From positions 1 to 46,490 of the forward strand of contig PXBF01000192.1 in NCBI GenBank assembly GCA_003567005.1: a DNA stretch of 46,490 bases. The letters are read 5' to 3'. This document shows positions 1 to 8,500 of the stretch, piece by piece (the first letter of the stretch is position 1; each line of letters starts with the position of its first letter). This DNA comes from PVC group bacterium. GTDB taxonomy: Bacteria > Verrucomicrobiota > Kiritimatiellia > UBA8416. The translations under genes were made by a program, and so were the position numbers. The notes under the pieces were generated by a model. It had not been told where the DNA came from and made no database searches. It saw only the letters and a program-made list of their open reading frames with translations.

Positions 1-738
1 CACATCCCCACTGAACTTAACGATAACAGGACACGCCTCTCCGCGCCCCCCTTCAACGCTGGTAATAAACTTCGGCTGTTCTCCCGCTGCAGATGATCCC
101 GGCCAATAGCCCTCCAGCACTGTCGCGGCCAAATGCGCATACTCTTCCGGCCACTCTTCACGGGAAATACAAGTTTCCTTCCGTTGCCGTGCAACACGTA
201 ACATATCCGCACCAATGACAAATGCACCGGGAAGATCATCCCCTTTGCGTATCAAAGCGGAAAGGATATGCTCGGGCGTCCAGAGCCGTGGATCATCCGG
301 CACGCGGTATTCAACTGAAAATCGATGCGCAAAAAGACGCCCCAGAAATCCCTGCGGACGCAAATCATCCAAAAACCAAGGCCACCCGGGATAAAAACCA
401 TCCGGGAATAGCGTTCCTCTCAATGTTTGCCATGGATACGCCTGCTCAACATGCCACGCCCCCCTCTGGAGAGTATGTAACACAGCGACCTGACTTGCCT
501 CCCCCTTCTCATCAATCTGGTAAAGAGGCCAATGATCCCCAAGCCCCTCGAACCGCTGGTGTAAGGCATAGCGCGTGCTGCGCCCGCGACCAATCCGATG
601 TAGACGCCCCGGTGGAAAAGCCGACAATGCGCGCGATAATGTCGGCTGACTAATGTCCAATGCCCTTGCCAAATCCACCGCAGTGCAAACGCCACGCCGC
701 AAGAATTCTTGCTCAATATACGATATATACGCATTCAT
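1..738 (-). CDS. yjjJ: HipA-family kinase, YjjJ type (partial, C-terminus outside the window)
   Basis: The leftward frame from the ATG at 738 stays open to base 1, giving 246 residues. Residues about 15-45 look like a DNA-binding helix-turn-helix (VDLARALDISQPTLSRAL). Residues 214-224 read GSSAAGEQPKF, the glycine-rich signature of HipA-type serine/threonine kinases, followed by VIVKFSGDV, which carries the expected nucleotide-binding lysine region. YjjJ proteins differ from HipA in having this N-terminal HTH fused on, and I see no separate hipB before it. The family phosphorylates translation factors or tRNA synthetases as toxins; the substrate here is unknown. The start at 738 has no Shine-Dalgarno sequence and a predicted transcription start only a few bases upstream, so translation may be leaderless. 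Family call is firm; function is inferred. Confidence 0.8.
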   Translation of the reverse strand, partial: MNAYISYIEQEFLRRGVCTAVDLARALDISQPTLSRALSAFPPGRLHRIGRGRSTRYALHQRFEGLGDHWPLYQIDEKGEASQVAVLHTLQRGAWHVEQAYPWQTLRGTLFPDGFYPGWPWFLDDLRPQGFLGRLFAHRFSVEYRVPDDPRLWTPEHILSALIRKGDDLPGAFVIGADMLRVARQRKETCISREEWPEEYAHLAATVLEGYWPGSSAAGEQPKFITSVEGGRGEACPVIVKFSGDV

Positions 739-762
739 GAATAAATTATATATACGATATAT
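716..762. repeat. Two copies of an AT-rich 13-mer, likely operator
   Basis: ATATACGATATAT occurs exactly at 716-728 and again at 750-762, with starts 34 bases apart. One copy overlaps the -10 region and the other covers codons 4-8 of the yjjJ-like gene. Two identical near-palindromic boxes around a promoter suit autoregulation by the HTH of the encoded protein, as in HipAB systems. This is inference from position. Confidence 0.45.
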
Positions 763-775
763 CACTATATATCAA
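747..775 (-). promoter_or_regulatory. Predicted sigma70-type promoter of the yjjJ-like gene
   Basis: On the minus strand TTGATA (775-770) is followed after 17 bases by TATATA (752-747). An overlapping perfect TATAAT lies at 750-745. Transcription would start around 740, directly before the ATG at 738. Seen by eye, not tested. Confidence 0.45.
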
Positions 776-831
776 ACATTTATAATTTATGATGAATAGA
801 TTATGAATAGATAAATTCAAAAAGAAACAGA

Positions 832-3800
832 TCAGTTTTGGGTCAATGCTTGCAACCGGGCTTTGGCGGACTCGGCGACAAAATAAAGCGAGGGCGTGAG
901 CAAAAGCGCAATCAATGTTGCATACACGATACCGAATCCCAGCGAAAGTGCCATCGGAATCATGAAACGAGCCTGGACGGAGGTTTCAAAGATCATCGGT
1001 GCCAACCCGAAGAAGGTAGTAGCCGACGTGAGCAGCACAGGACGGAAACGGCGAATGGGCCCCTCGGCAACCGCCTGTGCGAGAGACATACCCTCTTTCC
1101 GCAAACGATTAATGGTCTCAACCAGAATGAGATTATCATTCACCACGACACCGGCAAGCGCCACAATCCCCATGACACTCACAAAGCTAAGATTATAGCC
1201 CATGACCATATGCCCGAGAATGGCTCCCGTAAACCCGAATGGCACGGCACTCAGAACCAACAACCCCTGCAAATAACTCCCAAAAGGTATTGCTAGCAAG
1301 GCAAAGATAACAAACACGGCGGCAACAAAACCTACCCCGATAGAACGAAAAGCTTGTTGTTGATCGCGGCGCTGTCCTTCAAAGCTGTATATCAACCCCG
1401 GGTAGCGTTCCAAAATGTCAGGCATGACATCCTGACGTAGCGATGCGATTACCTCGCCGGCACTGGTACGACGTATGTCAACATCCGCTGTGACGGATAG
1501 AATACGCCGCCCCTGGTCGCGTTCGATCACATCATAAGAACGACCACGTTCGATCGTTACCGCATCGGAAAAGGCCATTTCTCCACCATCGGGCAACCGC
1601 AGCACCAATCGATCCAGGGCGGTTTCGCTGTCGCGCTCTTGCAATGGCAACCGCACCATAACACGCATTTCATCTCGTCCTCGTTGTTGACGCGTTACTT
1701 CCGCACCAAAAAAGGCTGCCCGCACCTGACGCCCGACATCTGTGGAAGTCAGACCACGCAAGCGCGCTGCCTCGCGCACCCGGAATTCCACCTGCGGCTT
1801 CCCGCTGGCCACACCATCATCGATATCAATCACGCCCGAAAATTCTTCCAATGCACGCGCTACATCACGCGCAGCATTTTCTATGATTTGTGGATTACGA
1901 TGACTCAATTGAACATCCACAGGCATCTGGCTTGCCGGGCCAATCGTGAAACGAAAACTCAGCGAATCCACCCCGGCAATGCGACCCGTTGCTTGCCGCC
2001 AACGACTAGTAAATTCGGATGCCGAAAATCCTCGCTCATCCAAAGGTTTCAGATAAACCACAACACCAACAAGATGGCTGCCACTTTGTCCCCGGCCAGC
2101 CATGGGACCTCCCCTACGGGCCTGACGCCCCACCGACGTTTCAATCCCGACACTGGCATTACCATCACCCATTTCCGAAAGCAGTGCTTCAGCCGTCTCC
2201 TGCAACTCTTGCGCCACTGCACGAGCAGCGACGACCGGTGCACCAAACGGAAGCTCGGCGGAAGCCTCCACGCGGTCCGACTCCACTTGCGGGAAAAACG
2301 TGAAACGCATACGTCCGCCGCGTAAATAACCAACCGTTAAGACGAGTGCTGCCAGTCCCAAGGCAATCGTCAGATAACGGAATGACAGGGCAGCACGCAA
2401 AACAGGCGTATACATATGCCGGATGAACCAAGCTAGCCCCTTGCTGAAAAATCGTTGGGGAGCATCCATGATACGCCAGAACCCTTTTTCGCGTTCAGGT
2501 TTCTGGTGTGCCAAATGCGCAGGCAGGATAAACAAGGCTTCCACCAGTGAAATCAAAAAAACCAAGGCCATGATCACTGGTATATTGCGCCATATTTTGC
2601 CTTGTGCGCCCGGCACAAAAAGGAGCGGCAGAACGGCCGTAATATTCGTCATGATCGAAAGAATCACGGGAAGGGCCATCTGCTTTGCACCTTCTATGGC
2701 AGCATTCAAATACGATAAACCCTTCTCGCGCATATGATAAATGTTTTCTCCTACGACTACCGCATCATCCACCACAATACCGAGAGAGATAATAAACGCA
2801 AAAAGAGAGATCATATTGATGGATACATCCGACTGCGGCAAGAAGAGCAGGCTCCCCAAGAAAGAGATGGGTATGCCCATCATAACCCAGAACGCCAGGC
2901 GGATTTCGAGGAACAATCCCAGAATAATCATTACCAGCACGAGTCCCAGCAAAGCATTGCGCAGCAACAAGTCTACTCTTTCACGATAAACATCCGAACG
3001 ATCTGCCACGACTTGCAAATGCACGCCTTCAGGCAAACGTGGTTGAAACGCCTCTACAAACCGTTGCGCAGCAGCACTGATATCCAAGGGTTTTTCTTCC
3101 CCCGTACGAAAAACCTCAAGCCCAACCGCGCGTTTACCATTGAAAAACAACTCTTCATCCGTCTCTTCAAATCCATCCGTCACGGTTCCCAAATCCCCCA
3201 CACGCCAGACTACACCATCACCTGTCGTTACTAAGGGTATCTCTCGATACGTCTCAGCCGTTTCTCGCCGATCCGTTAAGCGCACCAGGACTTCGCCCGT
3301 ATCCGTACGAAGACCACCACCGGCCATGTCCAGGGAAGCACGGCCCAGAATGTCGGCGGCTTCGGGAATGCTTAAACCTTTCATGCGCAACGTGTCTTGC
3401 GGAATCTCTATCGACATTTCCACAGGCGGCAAACCGATCAACTCGACCGTGGAAATGGCATCATCCAGTAGAATTTCATCACGTGCGATTTCCCCCCATT
3501 CTTTGAGTTCACGCATCGTCAGATTACCGGAGAGCAAAACGTTCAAAACCAAGCTCCGTGATCGAACCAATTGTACGATTGGACGCTCGGCATCCTGCGG
3601 GAAAGTAACAATGCGATCAACGGCACTCTTTATGTCTTGCAGCACCTCATTTCCATCGGCTGATAATTGCAGCTCGGCTGTCACAGTGCCAGCCCCCTCA
3701 TGAGCCGTTGAAGTAATACGATCAACTCCATCTACACTGCGTATAGCCTCTTCAATGGCGAGAATAATGCCTTCTTCTATATCCACAGGAGAAGCCCCCG

Positions 3801-3978
3801 GATACACGGTACGTATCGTTACAATATCCAGATCGAACTCTGGAAATACCTCCTGCCGGATACGGGGAATCATCACGAATCCCCCCAGAAGGAAAACCAG
3901 CATCAACAAATTGGCGGCAACCGAATTGCTTGCCATTTTTGCAATCCATCCCCGCTGATTCGGTTTAGCGGTCTGCAT
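832..3978 (-). CDS. RND efflux transporter permease (HAE1/AcrB family)
   Basis: Inner-membrane proton-driven pump of 1048 residues, the usual size for the family, with the first membrane segment at about residues 14-34 and two large periplasmic loops. The proton-relay pair in membrane segment 4 is present (GIVVDDAVVV, D404-D405). In segment 10 the position of the AcrB lysine reads N947-D948-N949, so the relay differs from AcrB. I start at 3978 rather than further upstream because GGAGGAGG lies just before that ATG; this makes the gene overlap the end of the adaptor gene by 14 bases, typical of translational coupling. Last gene of a four-gene operon with the adaptor, outer-membrane factor and an Ntn hydrolase. 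Substrate unknown. Confidence 0.93.
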   Translation of the reverse strand: MQTAKPNQRGWIAKMASNSVAANLLMLVFLLGGFVMIPRIRQEVFPEFDLDIVTIRTVYPGASPVDIEEGIILAIEEAIRSVDGVDRITSTAHEGAGTVTAELQLSADGNEVLQDIKSAVDRIVTFPQDAERPIVQLVRSRSLVLNVLLSGNLTMRELKEWGEIARDEILLDDAISTVELIGLPPVEMSIEIPQDTLRMKGLSIPEAADILGRASLDMAGGGLRTDTGEVLVRLTDRRETAETYREIPLVTTGDGVVWRVGDLGTVTDGFEETDEELFFNGKRAVGLEVFRTGEEKPLDISAAAQRFVEAFQPRLPEGVHLQVVADRSDVYRERVDLLLRNALLGLVLVMIILGLFLEIRLAFWVMMGIPISFLGSLLFLPQSDVSINMISLFAFIISLGIVVDDAVVVGENIYHMREKGLSYLNAAIEGAKQMALPVILSIMTNITAVLPLLFVPGAQGKIWRNIPVIMALVFLISLVEALFILPAHLAHQKPEREKGFWRIMDAPQRFFSKGLAWFIRHMYTPVLRAALSFRYLTIALGLAALVLTVGYLRGGRMRFTFFPQVESDRVEASAELPFGAPVVAARAVAQELQETAEALLSEMGDGNASVGIETSVGRQARRGGPMAGRGQSGSHLVGVVVYLKPLDERGFSASEFTSRWRQATGRIAGVDSLSFRFTIGPASQMPVDVQLSHRNPQIIENAARDVARALEEFSGVIDIDDGVASGKPQVEFRVREAARLRGLTSTDVGRQVRAAFFGAEVTRQQRGRDEMRVMVRLPLQERDSETALDRLVLRLPDGGEMAFSDAVTIERGRSYDVIERDQGRRILSVTADVDIRRTSAGEVIASLRQDVMPDILERYPGLIYSFEGQRRDQQQAFRSIGVGFVAAVFVIFALLAIPFGSYLQGLLVLSAVPFGFTGAILGHMVMGYNLSFVSVMGIVALAGVVVNDNLILVETINRLRKEGMSLAQAVAEGPIRRFRPVLLTSATTFFGLAPMIFETSVQARFMIPMALSLGFGIVYATLIALLLTPSLYFVAESAKARLQALTQN

Positions 3979-5161
3979 AATCCTCCTCCACTTCAGCGTG
4001 GTCATCATCAACCACCTCTATCGCCATATCCGGAACAGCCGCCGCCAGAGTGGTCGTGATAACCCGATCATCCGATGTGAGTCCATCGGAGACATAAACC
4101 ATGTCTCTCGACTTCCAGACAACCTCTGGTTCCACAATGGCGAGGGTATTCTCTGCTGTGGCTAGTAAGACGGAACCATCATCCCGGAATGCACGCCTGG
4201 GAATCGCCCAGACATCGCGAATCTCTTTGCCTGGAATACGCAGCTTCACATGAGAGTCCAGCAAAAGAGGTGCTTCTGTCGCATCAAGTGGATTCTCGAC
4301 CACGATCAATAGACGGGCCATACTGCCACGCATATCTCCAACCAAACGCGACAGATACCCGGAACGCCACGCTGTGTCAGGTCCCTTCGCCATACCAACA
4401 TCGACGTCCGGGCGCTCGGCAAATCGACCATCGCGATCCAATTCCGGCAACCATGCAAGTGATTGCGGCGGCACGACAGCCTCAACATGAAAACGGTTTA
4501 CAGCAGCTACTTCGCCAATCATAGCGTTTGGCCCCAACACACTGCCTTCATCAATAGCCTTGCGCAATACAACAGCATCAAATGGCAAACGGACCGCTGT
4601 ACGATCCAGATCACGCCGAGCACGCTCCACGCCAGCAGCCGCGGCCGCACGGCTCCGCCGCGCAGCCTCAACTTGCGGGATGCGCATGGCGATATCTCGC
4701 CCGGGCCCTTCCGCCAGATCAGCCCCCTCTTGCCGCAATTCTTCCTTGGCTATGGCTTGACGCTGGCGTTCCAATGCTTCTGCCAGCGAACGTTCTGCAT
4801 ACGTGCTCTCCGCTTCAACCAATGCTGCCTCATAATCATCACGCTCAAGCTTGGCCAGGACCGTTCCGGCGGGAATCCGCCCACCCACTTCAAAATCTTC
4901 GTGGGTTTCCACAACTAACCCACCAACCTGGAAACGCACTTCCACCCGGCTCGCAGGAACCACCTGCCCCATTGCTTCAATTTGTATCGTGTGATTCGTT
5001 TGGAAAGGCGCTACCACCTCCACTGGCACCACACGATCCTGCGCTTGCTGGCGAACCGCTTCAGGGCGCGAAGCAATCAACCGACGCGAACCATAGAATG
5101 CACCAAGCAACAAAAACAACGGAAGCAAATATCGCCCCGTCCATCCCACAATTTTTTTCAT
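3965..5161 (-). CDS. RND periplasmic adaptor (membrane fusion protein)
   Basis: 398 residues of the HlyD/AcrA type. An N-terminal hydrophobic anchor (LLPLFLLLGAFYG) is followed by a lipoyl/barrel-sandwich half (VEVVAPFQTNHTIQIEAMGQ), an alpha-helical hairpin rich in Ala/Glu/Arg at about 110-190, and the second barrel-sandwich half with a beta-barrel region. It joins the inner-membrane pump to the outer-membrane channel. TGAGGTGA precedes the ATG at good spacing. It lies between the outer-membrane factor (43 bases upstream) and the pump, with which it overlaps by 14 bases. The acidic C-terminal tail (DDDHAEVEEDYADR) is unusual in being so charged. Confidence 0.9.
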   Translation of the reverse strand: MKKIVGWTGRYLLPLFLLLGAFYGSRRLIASRPEAVRQQAQDRVVPVEVVAPFQTNHTIQIEAMGQVVPASRVEVRFQVGGLVVETHEDFEVGGRIPAGTVLAKLERDDYEAALVEAESTYAERSLAEALERQRQAIAKEELRQEGADLAEGPGRDIAMRIPQVEAARRSRAAAAAGVERARRDLDRTAVRLPFDAVVLRKAIDEGSVLGPNAMIGEVAAVNRFHVEAVVPPQSLAWLPELDRDGRFAERPDVDVGMAKGPDTAWRSGYLSRLVGDMRGSMARLLIVVENPLDATEAPLLLDSHVKLRIPGKEIRDVWAIPRRAFRDDGSVLLATAENTLAIVEPEVVWKSRDMVYVSDGLTSDDRVITTTLAAAVPDMAIEVVDDDHAEVEEDYADR

Positions 5162-5204
5162 AGCATCACCTCAGTAAACCCAATCTAGTCCTAATGCCTT
5201 ACGC

Positions 5205-6584
5205 CTAATCCCTGCCCCCTGCCGTTGCCCGGGCAAATTGCAATTGATAGCGCAACCTGTCACGCCGGGCGCGCAATAAACCCCGCTCCAGTTGCTGTAC
5301 ACGTTGCTGGGCAGATAACACATTCAAATACTCCACAAGCCCATTCCGATAGCGCTCCCGCGAAAGTTCCAATGTGCGGCGGGCTGCAGACAATTCATCC
5401 GTTAACCGCGAAATCGTTTCTTTCTGCGCTGCATCCTGCAGCAGTCCCTCGCGGATCTCCTGCAAAGCCTGTAATTCTATCTCGCGATAGGCGTGTAATC
5501 GCTCATCAGCGATCGCTTCTACCCGCCTAGCCTCCGCTCGCAATCTACCACCATCGAAAAGGGGGAAGTGGATCTGTATCAGTGCATCCGCACTGAATTC
5601 CTCAAATAAGTCTTCAGCATCTTCCTCTTGCGTTCGCCCCTGTGCTTGAACCTGCAGAAGGGGCAGACGTTCCCTTGCAGCGGATAACGCGTCTTGCTGC
5701 GCAGCTTGTAAACGTAGCCATGCGGCGCGAACATCAGGACGCCCCCCAACATGGTCTTGCCATGTTATGTCTGCAGGCAACGCAACGGGATCAGGTAATG
5801 CACCATCTGGTTCGATAACCAAATTTCCCGGAAGCACCCCCAGCAACACCGCCAAGCGCTCCTTACTTAGCTCCTGAGAAACCTTGGCATGGGGCAACAT
5901 GGATTCCAAACCAGCTACCAATTCGCGTTGTTGATAAACATCCAATAGCTCGCCAATGCCCTCTTGAAAGCGGCGTTCCACAGCACGAAGAGCACGCCGC
6001 GCCGCCTCAAGTTGGGCCTCTAGCAAGGCCACCGAAGCAGTTTGCTCCTGCACATCAAGCCAAGCGTCGGTGATCGCGGCTACAATACTGATGGCCATAG
6101 CTTCATAATCCATAGCGGATGCGTCGAATGCATACGTTGCCCCTGAAACAGATGCGGCGATCCGCTGCCACACATCGAGTTCGTAAGACAAAGCGGCACT
6201 AGCGCTCCAAATGTTGCCGGATTCTACTTCCCTGTCGCGCAACAGCTGACGTTGCTGACCTGCAGCGCCTTGCACCGTAAGCTGCGGGAAACGCGCCGAG
6301 CGCGCTGAACGCATCGCAAAACCCGATTGCTCTAACCGATGCCATGCACTGCGCAAAGACAGATTTTCTGCAAGCCCTTGCTCGATAAGACCCTGTAGTG
6401 TCTCATCCGCAAAGGGCTTCCACCACTGCTCTTGGGCTGCATCAAAATCCTTTGCAATGGGGGCTAGAACCATATCTTGCGCAGTTGGGTAGTCCTGCAA
6501 CTCGCGGATGGAAGAAGCGCAGCCTGTCAAAAACAGGACAAGTGAGCAGAATACTGCAAGAGAATACCACCATATACGCCCCAT
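5205..6584 (-). CDS. Outer-membrane efflux lipoprotein (NodT/OprM family)
   Basis: 459 residues. The N-terminus is a lipoprotein signal with lipobox LTGC, so C22 is the likely lipidated residue. Two repeated helical halves follow, rich in Ala, Gln, Glu and Arg, with the TolC-family pattern of long coiled coils (VALLEAQLEAARRALRAVERR; the second half near residues 390-450). It forms the outer-membrane channel for the RND pump encoded downstream. GAGGTGA precedes the ATG. The stop codon of the Ntn hydrolase gene is only 13 bases upstream, so the two are surely co-transcribed. Confidence 0.9.
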   Translation of the reverse strand: MGRIWWYSLAVFCSLVLFLTGCASSIRELQDYPTAQDMVLAPIAKDFDAAQEQWWKPFADETLQGLIEQGLAENLSLRSAWHRLEQSGFAMRSARSARFPQLTVQGAAGQQRQLLRDREVESGNIWSASAALSYELDVWQRIAASVSGATYAFDASAMDYEAMAISIVAAITDAWLDVQEQTASVALLEAQLEAARRALRAVERRFQEGIGELLDVYQQRELVAGLESMLPHAKVSQELSKERLAVLLGVLPGNLVIEPDGALPDPVALPADITWQDHVGGRPDVRAAWLRLQAAQQDALSAARERLPLLQVQAQGRTQEEDAEDLFEEFSADALIQIHFPLFDGGRLRAEARRVEAIADERLHAYREIELQALQEIREGLLQDAAQKETISRLTDELSAARRTLELSRERYRNGLVEYLNVLSAQQRVQQLERGLLRARRDRLRYQLQFARATAGGRD

Positions 6585-6597
6585 ACATCACCTCAAA

Positions 6598-7647
6598 TCA
6601 TAGTCCCTGAAAAACAAAGGGAGAAGAGGCAACCAGCGCATCGCTCGCCTCCCCCGCATACACTTCCCCTTCATCCAGTTTCAGCATCTTAACGGGAGAT
6701 TCAGCTGCAAAATCAAGGTTTTCAAAATCCAACCAAACCACGTTGGGCGTCAGGATATTCTCAAAGTAGTACACAAGATTTTTTTGGTCTGCCACTACAC
6801 GCCAACGTGTACTGGAAATATGCGGCTGATCCGGATTCGAAATACCGTAAGGCACCGAAACATTGCGCATAACGCTGAAAACACTGGCAACCGCTAGATG
6901 AGGATTGTCGGTTTGAGGAATGGCATGGATATAGTATGAAGCACGTACAAACCGATCAGAAGGGCGATTGGTTCCCGGCAAAAACACTGTCCCCGGAATA
7001 TTCTCCCAATAACGACGAATCGCCAGTTGCTCCTCATAGACAGGGTCATTTGTCATGACTTGATAATCCGAGCTGTGATGAATAACCAGCTCACCATCAA
7101 TATACTCAAAGATTGCGCTGTCACCGGTTGCATCCGAAAGCGACAAATGCACCGTAGTAAACTTGTCCGTACCGGGAATAAAATCTGTCACCACGACAAA
7201 GGGTTCTAGAGAAAGAGCTTCAACAGCCTCCGCAACCGTGGCAAAATGATCCAATGCATATTGAGCCCAAGCCGCAATGGTAAGCCCAGGCCGATCTCCT
7301 TCCGGCTCAAAATCCGGATATTCGGACTGCACCAACCACAAAAGGTTCGCAACCAATCCTTTCTCATTCATTCCATCGGGTGCCGCGATATCCCATGAGC
7401 TTGCAACCACACTACCATAACGTGACGTCCATCTAATGGAATTCTCCCCCACTTCTCCACTACGCTCCATGCCACGAGGAAATACCCATAGATTGGCCGG
7501 AATGTCGATGGCAAAGTCCATCGTTCGACCAGTTAAAACGGTTTGCATTGGCCCCTTATAGACAGCACGCGTACAAGCGTGGAGATCATTGGTTGCGATC
7601 AATACAACCACACTTGAGATACACAATATGTTTAATTTTGCGTTCAA
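6598..7647 (-). CDS. Exported Ntn hydrolase, choloylglycine hydrolase/penicillin V acylase family
   Basis: 349 residues of the linear-amide C-N hydrolase family (bile-salt hydrolases, penicillin V acylases, some acyl-homoserine-lactone acylases). A signal peptide of 24 residues ends in LHA, and cleavage would expose C25 as the N-terminal nucleophile. Matching family positions are R41 and D44 (GRTMDF), the DGMNEKGL loop, VMTNDP and SDRFVRASYY, so all the usual catalytic residues are there and the enzyme should be active in the periplasm. Substrate cannot be told from sequence; bile-salt, beta-lactam or N-acyl amino-acid bonds are all possible. First gene of the efflux operon, directly behind a strong promoter. 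AGGAGAGG lies before the ATG. Confidence 0.88.
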   Translation of the reverse strand: MNAKLNILCISSVVVLIATNDLHACTRAVYKGPMQTVLTGRTMDFAIDIPANLWVFPRGMERSGEVGENSIRWTSRYGSVVASSWDIAAPDGMNEKGLVANLLWLVQSEYPDFEPEGDRPGLTIAAWAQYALDHFATVAEAVEALSLEPFVVVTDFIPGTDKFTTVHLSLSDATGDSAIFEYIDGELVIHHSSDYQVMTNDPVYEEQLAIRRYWENIPGTVFLPGTNRPSDRFVRASYYIHAIPQTDNPHLAVASVFSVMRNVSVPYGISNPDQPHISSTRWRVVADQKNLVYYFENILTPNVVWLDFENLDFAAESPVKMLKLDEGEVYAGEASDALVASSPFVFQGL

Positions 7648-7670
7648 CTTCCTCTCCTTCTGTTACATGG

Positions 7671-7698
7671 ATTATACGGCGAAATGAATAATCACTAA
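7671..7698 (-). promoter_or_regulatory. Predicted promoter of the Ntn hydrolase/efflux operon
   Basis: On the minus strand a perfect TATAAT (7676-7671) stands 16 bases after TTAGTG (7698-7693). A long T-rich stretch at 7711-7735 further upstream could act as an UP element. The leader to the ATG at 7647 would be short, about 15-20 bases. Confidence 0.6.
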
Positions 7699-7705
7699 TA
7701 GTGAT
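7691..7705. promoter_or_regulatory. Perfect 15-bp palindrome on the -35, likely repressor operator
   Basis: ATCACTAATAGTGAT is a perfect 7+1+7 inverted repeat that covers the predicted -35 hexamer of the efflux operon promoter. A site there would block RNA polymerase when bound. TetR- or MarR-type repressors commonly control efflux pumps in this way, but no such regulator gene is in the window, so the binding protein is unknown. Confidence 0.55.
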
Positions 7706-7824
7706 GAGTCGAAAAAAACATACAAAAAAAATACAGGCGAACAATACGGCCTTACGAGAAATCAGGTGGAACGCCCCCCACTTTGCGTATGCAAAACACT
7801 AATTTTGGCAAACCATAACCTTTA

Positions 7825-8211
7825 TCATGATACCATCACACTGGCACGATCGACCATCTTGGGATTGGGGCCATATTGATTGTCACCGGGCTGACTATCC
7901 AAACATGTCAGAACCAAAAGCCAGATACCGCCAACAAAAGGGATCAACGCAAGCAAAACATACCAGCCGGACTTGCCAATATCATGCAAGCGCCTAACCG
8001 TAACCGTAATACCGGGAACCATTACGCCTAGACCATAGATACCGTACAAAGGTCCAATACCTTCAACCGGTGCATCAAAAACGGCCGTATCCATTAACGT
8101 AAGTGCAATGGATATCACCATATTCACCAAGACAAACATCCAGAACTCCTGCCGCCGGGCCCGGCCTGCCAATACGGCATAGCTTTTCAATACCTTGATA
8201 TACCAATACAT
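7825..8211 (-). CDS. DUF805 small membrane protein (YhaH-like)
   Basis: 128 residues with the DUF805 hallmark GRARRQEFWMF near the N-terminus, three or four membrane segments, and the family motif RRLHDIGKSGWY in the second half, followed by DSQPGDNQYGPNP. DUF805 proteins are widespread inner-membrane proteins of unknown function. It is monocistronic as far as can be seen: the next leftward gene has its own promoter. Confidence 0.88.
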   Translation of the reverse strand: MYWYIKVLKSYAVLAGRARRQEFWMFVLVNMVISIALTLMDTAVFDAPVEGIGPLYGIYGLGVMVPGITVTVRRLHDIGKSGWYVLLALIPFVGGIWLLVLTCLDSQPGDNQYGPNPKMVDRASVMVS

Positions 8212-8500
8212 ACATTCTCTCCGCTTGAGGGTGCTGCAACTCTATAGTCAACGCATACATGCCATAATACCAGGAATGACAATTCCTATAGCAACTTCCT
8301 TTTCGAATTTCGAACGAATTCAAAGCAAGTATATACCCATGGGCAGATCTGCCCTACCCGATAGCGTTCTTGCAATTCGATCAAGATGGCGGCAGTATCA
8401 AACCGCTTTGACCGATATTCACATAATTCCCGGAACAAAGATCACGCCTGGATCACGATAAACAACAGGCATAAAAGCACATTACATTGGACTGATCTCT
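8212..8500. other. Intergenic region between divergent DUF805 and sugar-kinase genes
   Basis: About 290 bases between divergent genes must hold both promoters. I see no convincing promoter hexamers, hairpin or conserved RNA. TTGGA at 8487-8491 is the only Shine-Dalgarno-like sequence before the kinase start. Confidence 0.5.

Noticed and set aside
716..762. AT-rich repeats as a CRISPR array or replication origin iterons
   Set aside because: Only two copies, at a promoter, with no cas genes, and no initiator gene or DnaA boxes nearby.
1639..2325. Long open frame (228 codons) antisense to the RND pump gene
   Set aside because: It lies wholly opposite a gene with strong family motifs, has no Shine-Dalgarno, and its protein is rich in Thr, Arg, His and Pro without any domain.
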